DNA of 64,000 bases from Methylomonas subterranea (GTDB taxonomy: Bacteria; Pseudomonadota; Gammaproteobacteria; Methylococcales; Methylomonadaceae): contig NZ_JANIBJ010000017.1 in NCBI RefSeq assembly GCF_024505185.1, forward strand, positions 1 through 64,000. The letters run 5' to 3'. The notes under the pieces are model-generated. The model worked only from the letters and a program-made list of their open reading frames with translations, did no database searches and was not told where the DNA came from. Made by a program: the position numbers and the translations under genes. Below, one piece after another: positions 1 to 6,983 of this stretch (its first letter is position 1; every line of letters begins with the position of its first letter).

Positions 1-90
1 ATTCCAGACAAAATTTCTGCGCGCCTGCAAACGCGCAATGGCAACACCGCCTTTCGAAACTCTACTCGCGCGGTCTATTGGTTTGCGCCA

Positions 91-267
91 TCAAGGCGCT
101 TTGGAATAATCAGCGATCAGCAGACGATCGTTGATGAATCTTAAAATTGCTTCACTATCGACAGCGACCGTGCCTTTCATCAAGGCGCATTTTCCCTGCC
201 GACCCAGATAGAGCGTTTTCAACACTCCATCTGCACCAAAAATAAATTTAAGCGTGGACGCATGACC
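91..267 (-). pseudogene. Possible 3' remnant of an unidentified gene
   Basis: An open frame of 58 codons runs on the minus strand from an in-frame TAG (268-270) to a TGA (91-93). Its composition looks protein-like, with segments such as KFIFGADGVLKTLYLGRQGK and AILRFINDRLLIADYS, but it has no start codon near its 5' end, so it may be the end of a truncated gene. I do not recognise the family. It sits at the outer edge of the accessory region carrying the fic and integrase genes. It could also be a chance open frame. Confidence 0.25.
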
Positions 268-879
268 CTAAGGCCCAACGGACACAGTACATCCAGCGGC
301 GTTCCTCTGCCACCCCACTAGGGGCTATATAGCTGGTACTTCTTCGCTTTTTATACTGCCGAAGTGCAGTCTATGAAAATTTCGTCCCGAAAAGTTCTAC
401 GTGCGGGGCTATTTTGGGGTTGAAATTAAGCGACTGTCAAATGGTTTTTTCATTTTATTTCAATTGCTTAAGTGATGAATACAGGCTGGACGGCGTTGGA
501 TTTTATTGGACAATTCAGATTTAACGACATGAATGACTTTCGCACCAACCGCCATTGAAAAGCGGGGTATTAAAAACTGGGGTGACGCCAAAATCGATTA
601 AATCGATTTAGACAAGAGATATATCTGGATGATCTGGAAGCTGATTTATAGACATCGTCTGCGAGTAATACCGGTAATACTGGATAATCCGTCGACATAT
701 CCTTTGCAGCCTACACCAGAGAGGGTGGTAACACCGGTAATACCAGTAATCTCATTTTCAACAGTTACAGTGCTCGGGTGTTCCCAGAGTCGCAATGCAG
801 GCTGCGTGATGTTTAAACAGGTCCTTTATCGCTCAATAAATGATATATTTATGATCGATAAAATCATTTTGTATTAATC
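268..879. other. Gene-poor stretch upstream of fic
   Basis: No convincing gene is visible. A short plus-strand ORF (629-877) begins like the Fic protein (MIW) but shows no domain and has no clear ribosome binding site. Two similar AT-rich segments, each containing an ACCGGTAATAC core, lie at 666-681 and 731-744. They could be regulator sites for the downstream fic gene, which is inference only. Confidence 0.4.
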
Positions 880-1995
880 ATGATCTGGAATTGGCAACTG
901 GCGGGTTGGCCGCGCTTCACCTACAACGCGACGCAGCTGGATGATTTTGAAAAGCGCTTGTTGCTCGGCGCCGGTGTGTCATTCGGCGCGATCAAGCATT
1001 TGTCTGAAGACGACAAGCGGCATTTGACCATCGAGCTAATCAGCAATGAAGCCTTGAAAACGTCAGCCATTGAAGGCGAATATCTCAACCGGGACAGCCT
1101 GCAGTCTTCGATTTGCCGTCAATTCGGTTTAGTCACCGATCATCGAAAAGTCCCGCCAGCCGAGCAAGGCATCGCGGAGGTTATGGTCGATTTGTACCAG
1201 CATTTTGCTACCCCACTAAGTCATGAGCAGTTGTATCGCTGGCACACTTGGATTACGGCCGGTCGTAGCGACCTACAGGATGTCGGACGGTATCGAACTC
1301 ACGACGACCCGATGCGAATTGTCTCAGGTCCCATTTATGCGCCCAAGGTCCATTTCGAGGCGCCGCCATCCTGCCAAATGACGCCGGAAATGGATCAGTT
1401 CATTGATTGGTTTAATAGCACGGCACCTGATGGAAACACGCCCTTGCCGACCTTACAGCGCGCGGGGATCGCGCATCCTTATTTTGTCAGCATCCATCCG
1501 TTCGAAGACGGTAACGGTCGCATCGGTCGCGCCATTGCCGAAAAGGCATTGGCCCAATGTCTGGGGCAACCGACATTAATCGCCCTGGCATTTACCATCG
1601 AACGCCACCGTAATGCGTACTACACCGCTTTGGAAATGGCTAACAAGCAAATCGACGTGACTGATTGGCTGGTTTATTTCGCCGAATTGGTAATGGCCGC
1701 TCAGGAATACACCCATCAATGGATCGATTTCTTAATTCAAAAAACCAAACTCTACGACCACGTGCGTGGGCAACTGAATCCGCGACAGGAAAAAGCCTTG
1801 GCCAGAATGTTTCGGGAAGGTCCGGATGGCTTCACAGGCGGATTGAGTGCGGACAAATATCGCAGCATCACGGGGGCACCTTCAGCAACGGCCACGCGTG
1901 ATCTGCAGGATCTGGTCGCCAAGGGCGTATTGTTTAGAACGGGAGAACGCAAACATACGCGCTACTATTTGAACTTAACCGGAACACTACCTTAA
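880..1995 (+). CDS. Fic family protein (putative AMP-transferase)
   Basis: A 371-residue Fic protein. The catalytic motif HPFEDGNGRIGR starts at His206 and fits HPFx(D/E)GNGRxxR completely. The class II inhibitory motif TSAIEG lies at residues 61-66, with Glu65 as the expected autoinhibitory glutamate. The N-terminus (MIWNWQLAGWPRFTY) resembles the DUF4172 extension seen in many Fic proteins, and residues from about 290 look like a winged helix. Family knowledge: such proteins transfer AMP from ATP to Ser, Thr or Tyr side chains and are held inactive by the inhibitory helix. The target is unknown. No separate antitoxin is visible, as expected for class II. The 3' end overlaps the convergent integrase gene by 9 bp, and the gene appears to be island cargo. 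Confidence 0.9.
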   Translation: MIWNWQLAGWPRFTYNATQLDDFEKRLLLGAGVSFGAIKHLSEDDKRHLTIELISNEALKTSAIEGEYLNRDSLQSSICRQFGLVTDHRKVPPAEQGIAEVMVDLYQHFATPLSHEQLYRWHTWITAGRSDLQDVGRYRTHDDPMRIVSGPIYAPKVHFEAPPSCQMTPEMDQFIDWFNSTAPDGNTPLPTLQRAGIAHPYFVSIHPFEDGNGRIGRAIAEKALAQCLGQPTLIALAFTIERHRNAYYTALEMANKQIDVTDWLVYFAELVMAAQEYTHQWIDFLIQKTKLYDHVRGQLNPRQEKALARMFREGPDGFTGGLSADKYRSITGAPSATATRDLQDLVAKGVLFRTGERKHTRYYLNLTGTLP

Positions 1996-3111
1996 AGCCT
2001 GATTACCCTGCTCGCAATACATAGTCCAGTCGGCCATGAGCTGAGATCGCTTTTCCATCAAATCGCCTCGGCGATACGCTGCCTCTGCCTGATTTTTAAT
2101 CGTGTGGGCTAATGCCATTTCAAGTACTTCATTGGGATAATGGGTTGTTTCAGCAGCCCAATCCCTAAAACTAGATCGAAATCCGTGAACCGTCAGTTCC
2201 GGTAGGCCCATGCGTTTTAATAGTTGCAGCATGGCCATTGCCCGAGGCGACAAGGGCACTCGATGAGGTTTGTTGGCTTTCATCCGTTCGACGGGAATGG
2301 TCCACGTCTGACTGATAACATCTATTTCATCCCAAGTTGCGCCAATGGATTCATTGGTTCGGGCAGCGGTAAGGATCGTAAATTCCAGACATCGCGCGGC
2401 GATGCCTTGTTGATTTCTTAGTTTTACAATAAATTCCGATATATCCGTGTAAGGCAATGCGGCGTGATGTTCGACATTTTGAACTTTGGATGGTTTAGGT
2501 AATATCTTGTCAAGATGACCACGCCATCGAGCTGGATTTTCACCTTCTCGATATTTGCTTACAGTCGCCCAATCCAGCACCGTTTCGATGCGACCTCGCA
2601 ATCTGCTGGCCGTTTCATTTTTGGAGGTCCAGATTCCTTCAAGACATTTAACAACCAGTGCCGTATCGACTTCCGCGACCGGGAGTTTGCCAATGGTTGG
2701 AGATGCGTACTGTTCTAGGGTATTCGACCATTGCTGAGCATGCTTAGGATTTTTCCAGCCATGGCGATTAATTTCAATGTAAGCGGAGGCACATTCTGCA
2801 AATGTCATTGACTTGGCGACGGACAAATGAAGCTCGCGTTCAATTTTCCGTTTTTCCACCAGAGGATTCAGACCTTGCTTGAGCAGCTTTCGGTACTCAG
2901 ATGCTTGCTCCCTGGCTGCTTCCAGCGAAATATCGCCAAAACTACCCAGACCAATCTCGGTAGCCTTTTTATTCCTGACAAATTTGAAAATCCAGCTTTT
3001 TGAAAGTGTCGGACTAACCTGTAGGTAAAGACCACCACCATCACTGTGATAACCGGGAGTTTTGATTGTCACAACCTTGCGTGCGTTCAGCTTATTCAAA
3101 ATCCGACTCAT
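1987..3111 (-). CDS. P4-type tyrosine integrase with an internal deletion
   Basis: A 374-residue tyrosine recombinase with the N-terminal DUF4102-type arm-binding domain (LNARKVVTIKTPGYHSDGGG onward), a core-binding domain and a C-terminal catalytic domain. Visible catalytic residues are Arg251 (ARTNE), Lys278 (ERMKANKPHR), His309 and Arg312 (HGFRSSFRDW), His336 (LAHT) and Tyr346 (AAYRRG). Lys278 and His309 are only 31 residues apart, whereas about 70 separate them in XerD, and Arg251 to His309 is 58 rather than about 96. The segment that normally carries the VFPG/PLS region is missing in frame, so activity is doubtful although every catalytic residue remains. P4-type integrases commonly insert elements at tRNA 3' ends, and a tRNA-like site lies about 160 bp upstream of the start. 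Confidence 0.9.
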   Translation of the reverse strand: MSRILNKLNARKVVTIKTPGYHSDGGGLYLQVSPTLSKSWIFKFVRNKKATEIGLGSFGDISLEAAREQASEYRKLLKQGLNPLVEKRKIERELHLSVAKSMTFAECASAYIEINRHGWKNPKHAQQWSNTLEQYASPTIGKLPVAEVDTALVVKCLEGIWTSKNETASRLRGRIETVLDWATVSKYREGENPARWRGHLDKILPKPSKVQNVEHHAALPYTDISEFIVKLRNQQGIAARCLEFTILTAARTNESIGATWDEIDVISQTWTIPVERMKANKPHRVPLSPRAMAMLQLLKRMGLPELTVHGFRSSFRDWAAETTHYPNEVLEMALAHTIKNQAEAAYRRGDLMEKRSQLMADWTMYCEQGNQALR

Positions 3112-3115
3112 AAAT

Positions 3116-3151
3116 CCTACCCTACTTCCTACCCTACTTCCTACCCTACTT
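3116..3151. repeat. Three tandem 12-bp repeats upstream of the integrase
   Basis: CCTACCCTACTT is repeated three times without interruption (3116-3127, 3128-3139, 3140-3151), beginning 5 bp upstream of the integrase start codon. Tandem arm-type sites for integrase or excisionase, or an operator for autoregulation, are plausible roles. A single related copy (CTACCCTACTTT) lies at 5244-5255, just beyond the second tRNA-like site. Confidence 0.75.
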
Positions 3152-3269
3152 TCGGCATCGGATTGGAGTATATTTTATCGAACCAAGCTGGACAATAAAT
3201 TTGTAACTTATCGTTTTTTAACAAGAATTTAGGACGACAAAAAACGATATAGGACTTTTGTTAGAAGGA

Positions 3270-3286
3270 CTAGCTCTCTGCCATTA
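3270..3286 (+). repeat. att-like direct repeat (degenerate tRNA-Ser 3' end)
   Basis: CTAGCTCTCTGCCATTA matches the sequence at 5176-5192 at 16 of 17 positions. The sequence just upstream (TTAGAAGGA) is a degraded version of a T-loop. It resembles the acceptor end of tRNA-Ser plus CCA and lies upstream of the integrase, as expected for an attachment site made by integration into a tRNA gene. Confidence 0.6.
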
Positions 3287-3318
3287 TTCCTGATATATCA
3301 ACAAGTTATATCGAATAC

Positions 3319-3343
3319 AAACCGGCCATAGCGCCGGTTTTTT
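3319..3343 (+). terminator. Rho-independent terminator after the first tRNA-like site
   Basis: An 8-bp stem AAACCGGC/GCCGGTTT (3319-3326 and 3333-3340) with a 6-nt loop runs into a T tract. It is placed where a tRNA terminator would be relative to the att-like sequence at 3270-3286. Confidence 0.7.
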
Positions 3344-3501
3344 ATGTCTATTTTCACCCATTTCCGCAACCCATGCTGGTTTTGACCTAGTAAAGGGGCA
3401 ATTCCACCCCTAATAGCAGCGCAATATGCTTCTGGTTTTAGGCGCGTACAGGAAGAGGGCTATTGGTGCATGCGTTATCTGAACCAGCCAAACAATTCTA
3501 T
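3344..3501. other. Intergenic stretch with no recognised feature
   Basis: I see no gene, RNA or strong structure here between the terminator and the methylase remnant. Confidence 0.4.
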
Positions 3502-3847
3502 TTATCGCGTGGCTTTGTTCATTCGCCACTTCAGCCGATGACATTGCTCATGACGCTCGAAACCATTCGGATCATTTTGGCAGAGCCTGAATGAGTTGCA
3601 GCAGAGAATCCTGTTGTTGCGGGTTTGGGTGGTGGCGGGGCTGTCGGTTTTTAGAGTGTCGAGTTTGCGCTGAAATATCCGCCAGTAATCTTGGGCGTCG
3701 GCCCAGGCACGGGCGACTTCGTCTTTGACTTTGGCCGCTATCGAGGCCAAAATCGGCGAGGCGCTGGCCGATAGTGTCGTCATGCAAGCCTTCGAGTATA
3801 TCGGGCGACAGGATGGTATCTTCGATGCGAATACTGGGGTAGTTCAT
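3502..3847 (-). pseudogene. Remnant of a restriction-type DNA methylase N-terminus
   Basis: Read on the minus strand, the first frame gives MNYPSIRIEDTILSPDILEG and continues to about LADFG. The similarity then passes to the next frame (AAKVKDEVARAWADAQDYWR to SPATTQTRNN), so a frameshift near 3740 breaks the gene. After TRNN the sequence no longer looks related. The pattern resembles the N-terminal region of large Eco57I-type or BREX-like methylase/restriction proteins of over 1000 residues, so only about 90 residues survive. This family assignment comes from memory and is tentative. The fragment lies downstream of vapC in the same direction, as part of a decayed defence-type operon. Confidence 0.5.
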
Positions 3848-3883
3848 GTTTCAATTAATCCGTTAATTTGGGTTAAACGCCCC

Positions 3884-4048
3884 TTATTGTGCGATGCGCA
3901 TCAGGTTTCGTATTTTTAGCTGTTTTTGTCCGTTAGCGATTTTGCCTGTGCCGTCAACGACGATAATTGCGTCTATGGGTATTTCCGTTTGCTTGATAAG
4001 CATGGACAGCAATTGCTCGACATAATGAGCCATTTGTACCGTCGTCAT
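3884..4048 (-). CDS. 54-residue ORF of unknown function in the decayed operon
   Basis: This frame encodes 54 residues beginning MTTVQMAHYVEQLLSML and containing IDAIIVVDGTGKIAN. It starts 4 bp after the vapC stop and ends 36 bp before the methylase remnant, on the same strand. Composition and spacing suggest a real small operon gene or the C-terminal piece of a larger one. I do not recognise the family. Confidence 0.4.
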   Translation of the reverse strand: MTTVQMAHYVEQLLSMLIKQTEIPIDAIIVVDGTGKIANGQKQLKIRNLMRIAQ

Positions 4049-4052
4049 GCAT

Positions 4053-4461
4053 TTATTCCGTGGGAACGATTACCGGTGGTGTCAACGGTAAGCGAGCGGC
4101 ACGGCGCGCAAAACGGCGATCATCAAAGCTATAAAAACGTTGGCATTGGTTGCAGGCCGTATGATGGAGGGCATCGGCAAAATCCAGACCCTCGGCTTGT
4201 AATGCCAAAGCTTGCGCAACGCGCGGCCATTCTTCGACATTGACATGGGTAAGCCCGAGCAAATGTTCAACCACGCGGCGAAAATCACTGGCATCAAAGC
4301 GATAAAACGCGCGCAACACCCATTCCAATTCCAGAATGACCGTTAAAGGTACGAATAACTGTTCTGAACCCGTCAGGATGCGGTGGGCGATTGGGCGTTG
4401 TGGGATCATTTGGATCGTCGACATAAAATCGAGCCAGTATATTCGTGTCGACTCCGATCAT
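4053..4461 (-). pseudogene. vapC: VapC-type PIN toxin, frameshifted
   Basis: Translation from ATG 4461 gives MIGVDTNILARFYVDDPND, the canonical PIN-domain start with the first acidic residue at position 5. The rest of the PIN domain (RPIAHRILTGSEQLFVPLTV, LELEWVLRAF, LDFADALHH, FYSFDDRRF) lies in another frame. A one-base frameshift near 4395-4410 therefore separates the start from the body. The remaining acidic residues (E in LELEW, D in DFADAL, D in FDDRRF) are present, so the gene looks recently broken, or the base change is a sequencing error. The ATG overlaps the vapB stop as ATGA, the usual antitoxin-toxin coupling. VapC enzymes are RNases that cut tRNA or rRNA. Confidence 0.8.
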
Positions 4462-4706
4462 TCGGCATCCCGCATGGCTTGAGCAACATCAAATTCAGAT
4501 AGATGTCTTTCACCTGGTTGTTTACATACCAATAGGCCATAGCCATCTTCTGGCCGCGTTGGTTGTATGCGTTTTTTGACTTCGACTCTTAATCCGGCAT
4601 TTTCCAAGATCAGATTAAGCTGGGAACCAGCGGTAATGCCTAATTGTTTACGTATGTCGAGTGGCAATACGACTTGGCCTTGTTCAGAAACGGTGACGGT
4701 TTGCAT
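4458..4706 (-). CDS. vapB: VapB-like antitoxin, AbrB/SpoVT swapped-hairpin family
   Basis: An 82-residue protein starting MQTVTVSEQGQVVLPLDIRK and LGITAGSQLNLILE, the typical AbrB/MazE-like DNA-binding fold (VTVSxxGQVxLPxxIRxxL). The C-terminal half (HLSEFDVAQAMRDAE) would be the toxin-binding tail. It is intact and directly upstream of vapC, with overlapping stop and start. Members of this family neutralise the PIN toxin and repress their own promoter. It sits inside the remnant of a larger operon, between helicase and methylase fragments. Confidence 0.85.
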   Translation of the reverse strand: MQTVTVSEQGQVVLPLDIRKQLGITAGSQLNLILENAGLRVEVKKRIQPTRPEDGYGLLVCKQPGERHLSEFDVAQAMRDAE

Positions 4707-4755
4707 GGTGGCTCCTCATATAAATAGTCGATTAATTCAGTATGCTAGTGCATAG

Positions 4756-5158
4756 CTATTCTGGCAACAAAATATAAATACCAAGTAAGTCCATCGGCAG
4801 TACCGGATAGACTACCTGGAATTGCTGTTTATCCATCGGGGCGCTAAAACGCTGGTGGGATTCGACCAGGTGTTTGGATTACTGTTCTGCGACTTTTTTT
4901 GGAATTCTTCGTCTAGTTGGCTAAGCAGTTTTAGCTCGTTATCCAGGAAACTGGCTCGCGCCTGGGGTGACAAATCAGATGTTGCGCGGGCTTCGCTCAA
5001 CAACTGTTTCGCGTCGTGGTGATCCAGAAATTCTTTTTGCTGCGGAGTGCCCACCAACCCCAGAGCAGCATTTCCTCGGCGACGATTTGGTAATTGGCCT
5101 TGATTTGTTCAATTACGTTGCGGCAGCGGAACAGCATCAATGTGGTTTTGGTTTTGAC
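4756..5158 (-). pseudogene. C-terminal remnant of a DEAD/DEAH-type helicase
   Basis: Three frames together give one helicase-like C-terminus: VKTKTTLMLFRCRNVIEQIK ending at EEMLLWG, then VGTPQQKEFLDHHDAKQLL to ELKLLSQLDEEFQKK, then HLVESHQRFSAPMDKQQFQ ending VLPMDLLGIYILLPE. It carries two frameshifts and one in-frame stop. The 5' part of the gene is missing, because the reading ends at the tRNA-like att sequence (from about 5159). The fragment is on the minus strand, 49 bp upstream of vapB. The family call is by resemblance to large helicases that sit with methylase and vapBC genes. Confidence 0.6.
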
Positions 5159-5160
5159 CT

Positions 5161-5192
5161 GTCCGGTTCGAATCCCTAGCTCTCCGCCATTA
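5161..5192 (+). repeat. tRNA-Ser 3'-end fragment / att-like site
   Basis: The segment reads like a T-arm (GGTTCGAATCC), an acceptor strand (GCTCTCC), a discriminator G and CCA, the layout of a tRNA-Ser 3' end. No D-arm or anticodon arm precedes it, because helicase-like sequence abuts it, so it is not a complete tRNA. The final 17 bases match the site at 3270-3286 at 16 of 17 positions. Most likely it is an attachment-site copy left by an island inserted in tRNA-Ser. Confidence 0.6.
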
Positions 5193-5200
5193 CATATAGT

Positions 5201-5243
5201 TAAGACCTTGATAAATAACTACTTATCAAGGTCTTAATTTTTT
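5201..5243 (+). terminator. Strong rho-independent terminator
   Basis: A perfect 14-bp stem TAAGACCTTGATAA/TTATCAAGGTCTTA (5201-5214, 5223-5236) with an 8-nt loop is followed by ATTTTTT. It lies just after the tRNA-Ser-like fragment and probably is the original tRNA terminator. Beyond it, 5244-5450 shows no recognisable gene. Confidence 0.85.
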
Positions 5244-5450
5244 CTACCCTACTTTTGATTCTAATAACCATCGCCGCTTCCATTTCAGCCGGCGTTATTT
5301 GATACATGGCTATTATCAGCCATTTGTCGACTCCTTCAATGATTTGAGTCAAAGCTCGCAAAGTTATTAGCATCCCTGCCGTAACAAAGTCACGGCTCCT
5401 AGGCGAAGGGGCTTTTACGACGACATCTATTGAACGGCGGCCGGCTTAGG

Positions 5451-6983
5451 CTAGATCTGCTTGACGCTGATATTCAGGGTCTGAATCCGATAGGCGATTT
5501 GTCGTGGCGTCATGTCCAACAGGCGGGCGGCCTTGGCCTGTACCCAACCGCATTGTTCCAGCGCGGCTATCACCCGTTCGCGCTCGTCCATATCCTCGTC
5601 ATGCAAATCCATCATCCTGATCGGCGCGGACGGTTGCGGGCGGTTGAGGCTGATTTCGTCTTCCAGGCCGGTGCTGATGATGACGTCGCGGTCTATGATG
5701 CCGTCGTGGCTCATGATGGCGGCGCGTTCCAGGCGGTTTTCCAGTTCCCGTACGTTGCCGGACCAACTGTGTTTCATCAGGATGCGCAAGGCGCTTTCCT
5801 TCAGTTCCAGCGGCCGGCCGCCTTGTTGTTTGGAAATCCGGTTCAATAAAAACGCCGCCAATTCCGGAATGTCCTCGATGCGGTCGCGTAGCGGCGGCAT
5901 GTTGATGGGCATTACATTGAGCCGGTAATACAAATCCTCCCGAAACAGGCCGTCCGCCACGTCTTTTTCCAGATTGCGGTTGGTGGCGGCGATGATGCGC
6001 ACGTTGACTTTCAGGGTCCTGACCCCGCCAACCCGTTCGAATTCGCCTTCCTGCAGCACCCGCAGCAATTTGGCCTGAAACGAGGCGGAAATCTCGCCCA
6101 CTTCGTCCAGGAACAGGGTACCGTTGTCGGCCAGTTCGAAGCGGCCCTTGCGTTGGCCGATGGCGCCACTGAAGGCGCCTTTTTCGTGGCCGAACAATTC
6201 CGACTCCAGCAGGGTATCCGGCAAGGCCGCGCAATTGAGCTTTAAAAACGGTCCGCTGGCACAGTTGGAATTGAAATGGATGGCATTGGCCACCACTTCC
6301 TTACCGGTACCGGATTCGCCGCGAATCAGCACCGTGGTATGCCATTTCGCCACCTGGCGAATGATGTCGAACACTTTCAGCATGGGTTCGGAATGGCCGA
6401 TGATGTTTTCGAAGCGGTAGTTCTTGACCAGGGTCTGTTTCAGAAAATCCCGCTCGTTGACCAGTTCGGTTTGCTTGCGCTCCATGGCCCGCACCGAATT
6501 GACGCTGTGGGCGATCAGATTGGCCACCATTTCCAGAAAGCGGGCCCGCTCGCCGAGAAAGCTGGAATCGCAAGGTTGCGCGGCCAAAATACCCACCACT
6601 TCGCCTTGTTCGACCGCCAGCGGCGAACCGATGAAGGGCAGATCGGGGTTATAAACGCCCAGGCGGCTCAAAAAACGCGGCTCGTCGGCAATGCGTTCCA
6701 CCACGATGGTGCTGCCTTCATCCAGAATGGCACCCACCAAGCCTTCGCCGGGCTGGTAGCGCACGCTGCGGTCTATGCCGTCGCCGTATATTTCGCAAAT
6801 GCTCATGCTGTCGTCGTCCAGGTCCCGCAGCGTAATCATGCCGAAGTGCAGACCGGAGCGTTTATGCAATATCTCCAAAATGCCCTTGAGTTTGTTACGC
6901 AAATCATGCGTGCTGTTCAGCAGCTGGCTTACCAGAAACAGCGTGTCCAGTTCCGACTCGACCAGTGTGGCGCGATCATTCAT
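5451..6983 (-). CDS. nifA: NifA, sigma-54-dependent activator of nif genes
   Basis: A 510-residue enhancer-binding protein: N-terminal GAF domain (about residues 20-165), sigma-54 AAA+ domain (about 200-435) and C-terminal HTH ([20 protein letters not shown]). Walker A is GESGTGKE (about 222) and Walker B is TLFLDEVGE. The sigma-54 contact loop reads GAFSGA (about 268-273) instead of GAFTGA. No cysteine-rich interdomain linker is present, so oxygen control should come from NifL rather than from NifA itself. The start overlaps the nifL stop by 8 bp, which indicates translational coupling. NifA binds TGT-N10-ACA sites, two of which lie upstream of nifL, so it probably activates its own operon and rnf. 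Confidence 0.95.
   Translation of the reverse strand: MNDRATLVESELDTLFLVSQLLNSTHDLRNKLKGILEILHKRSGLHFGMITLRDLDDDSMSICEIYGDGIDRSVRYQPGEGLVGAILDEGSTIVVERIADEPRFLSRLGVYNPDLPFIGSPLAVEQGEVVGILAAQPCDSSFLGERARFLEMVANLIAHSVNSVRAMERKQTELVNERDFLKQTLVKNYRFENIIGHSEPMLKVFDIIRQVAKWHTTVLIRGESGTGKEVVANAIHFNSNCASGPFLKLNCAALPDTLLESELFGHEKGAFSGAIGQRKGRFELADNGTLFLDEVGEISASFQAKLLRVLQEGEFERVGGVRTLKVNVRIIAATNRNLEKDVADGLFREDLYYRLNVMPINMPPLRDRIEDIPELAAFLLNRISKQQGGRPLELKESALRILMKHSWSGNVRELENRLERAAIMSHDGIIDRDVIISTGLEDEISLNRPQPSAPIRMMDLHDEDMDERERVIAALEQCGWVQAKAARLLDMTPRQIAYRIQTLNISVKQI

Noticed and set aside
629-877. An 82-residue gene upstream of fic
   Set aside because: No recognisable motif and low-complexity proline/valine-rich translation over a repeat-containing intergenic region.
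3926-4243. A plus-strand 105-residue ORF
   Set aside because: It lies antisense to the 3' half of vapC and the small ORF, which have much better support.
5100-5192. A complete tRNA-Ser gene
   Set aside because: Only the T-arm-like and acceptor sequences are present; the bases upstream are helicase-like coding sequence, and the T-stem pairing is imperfect.
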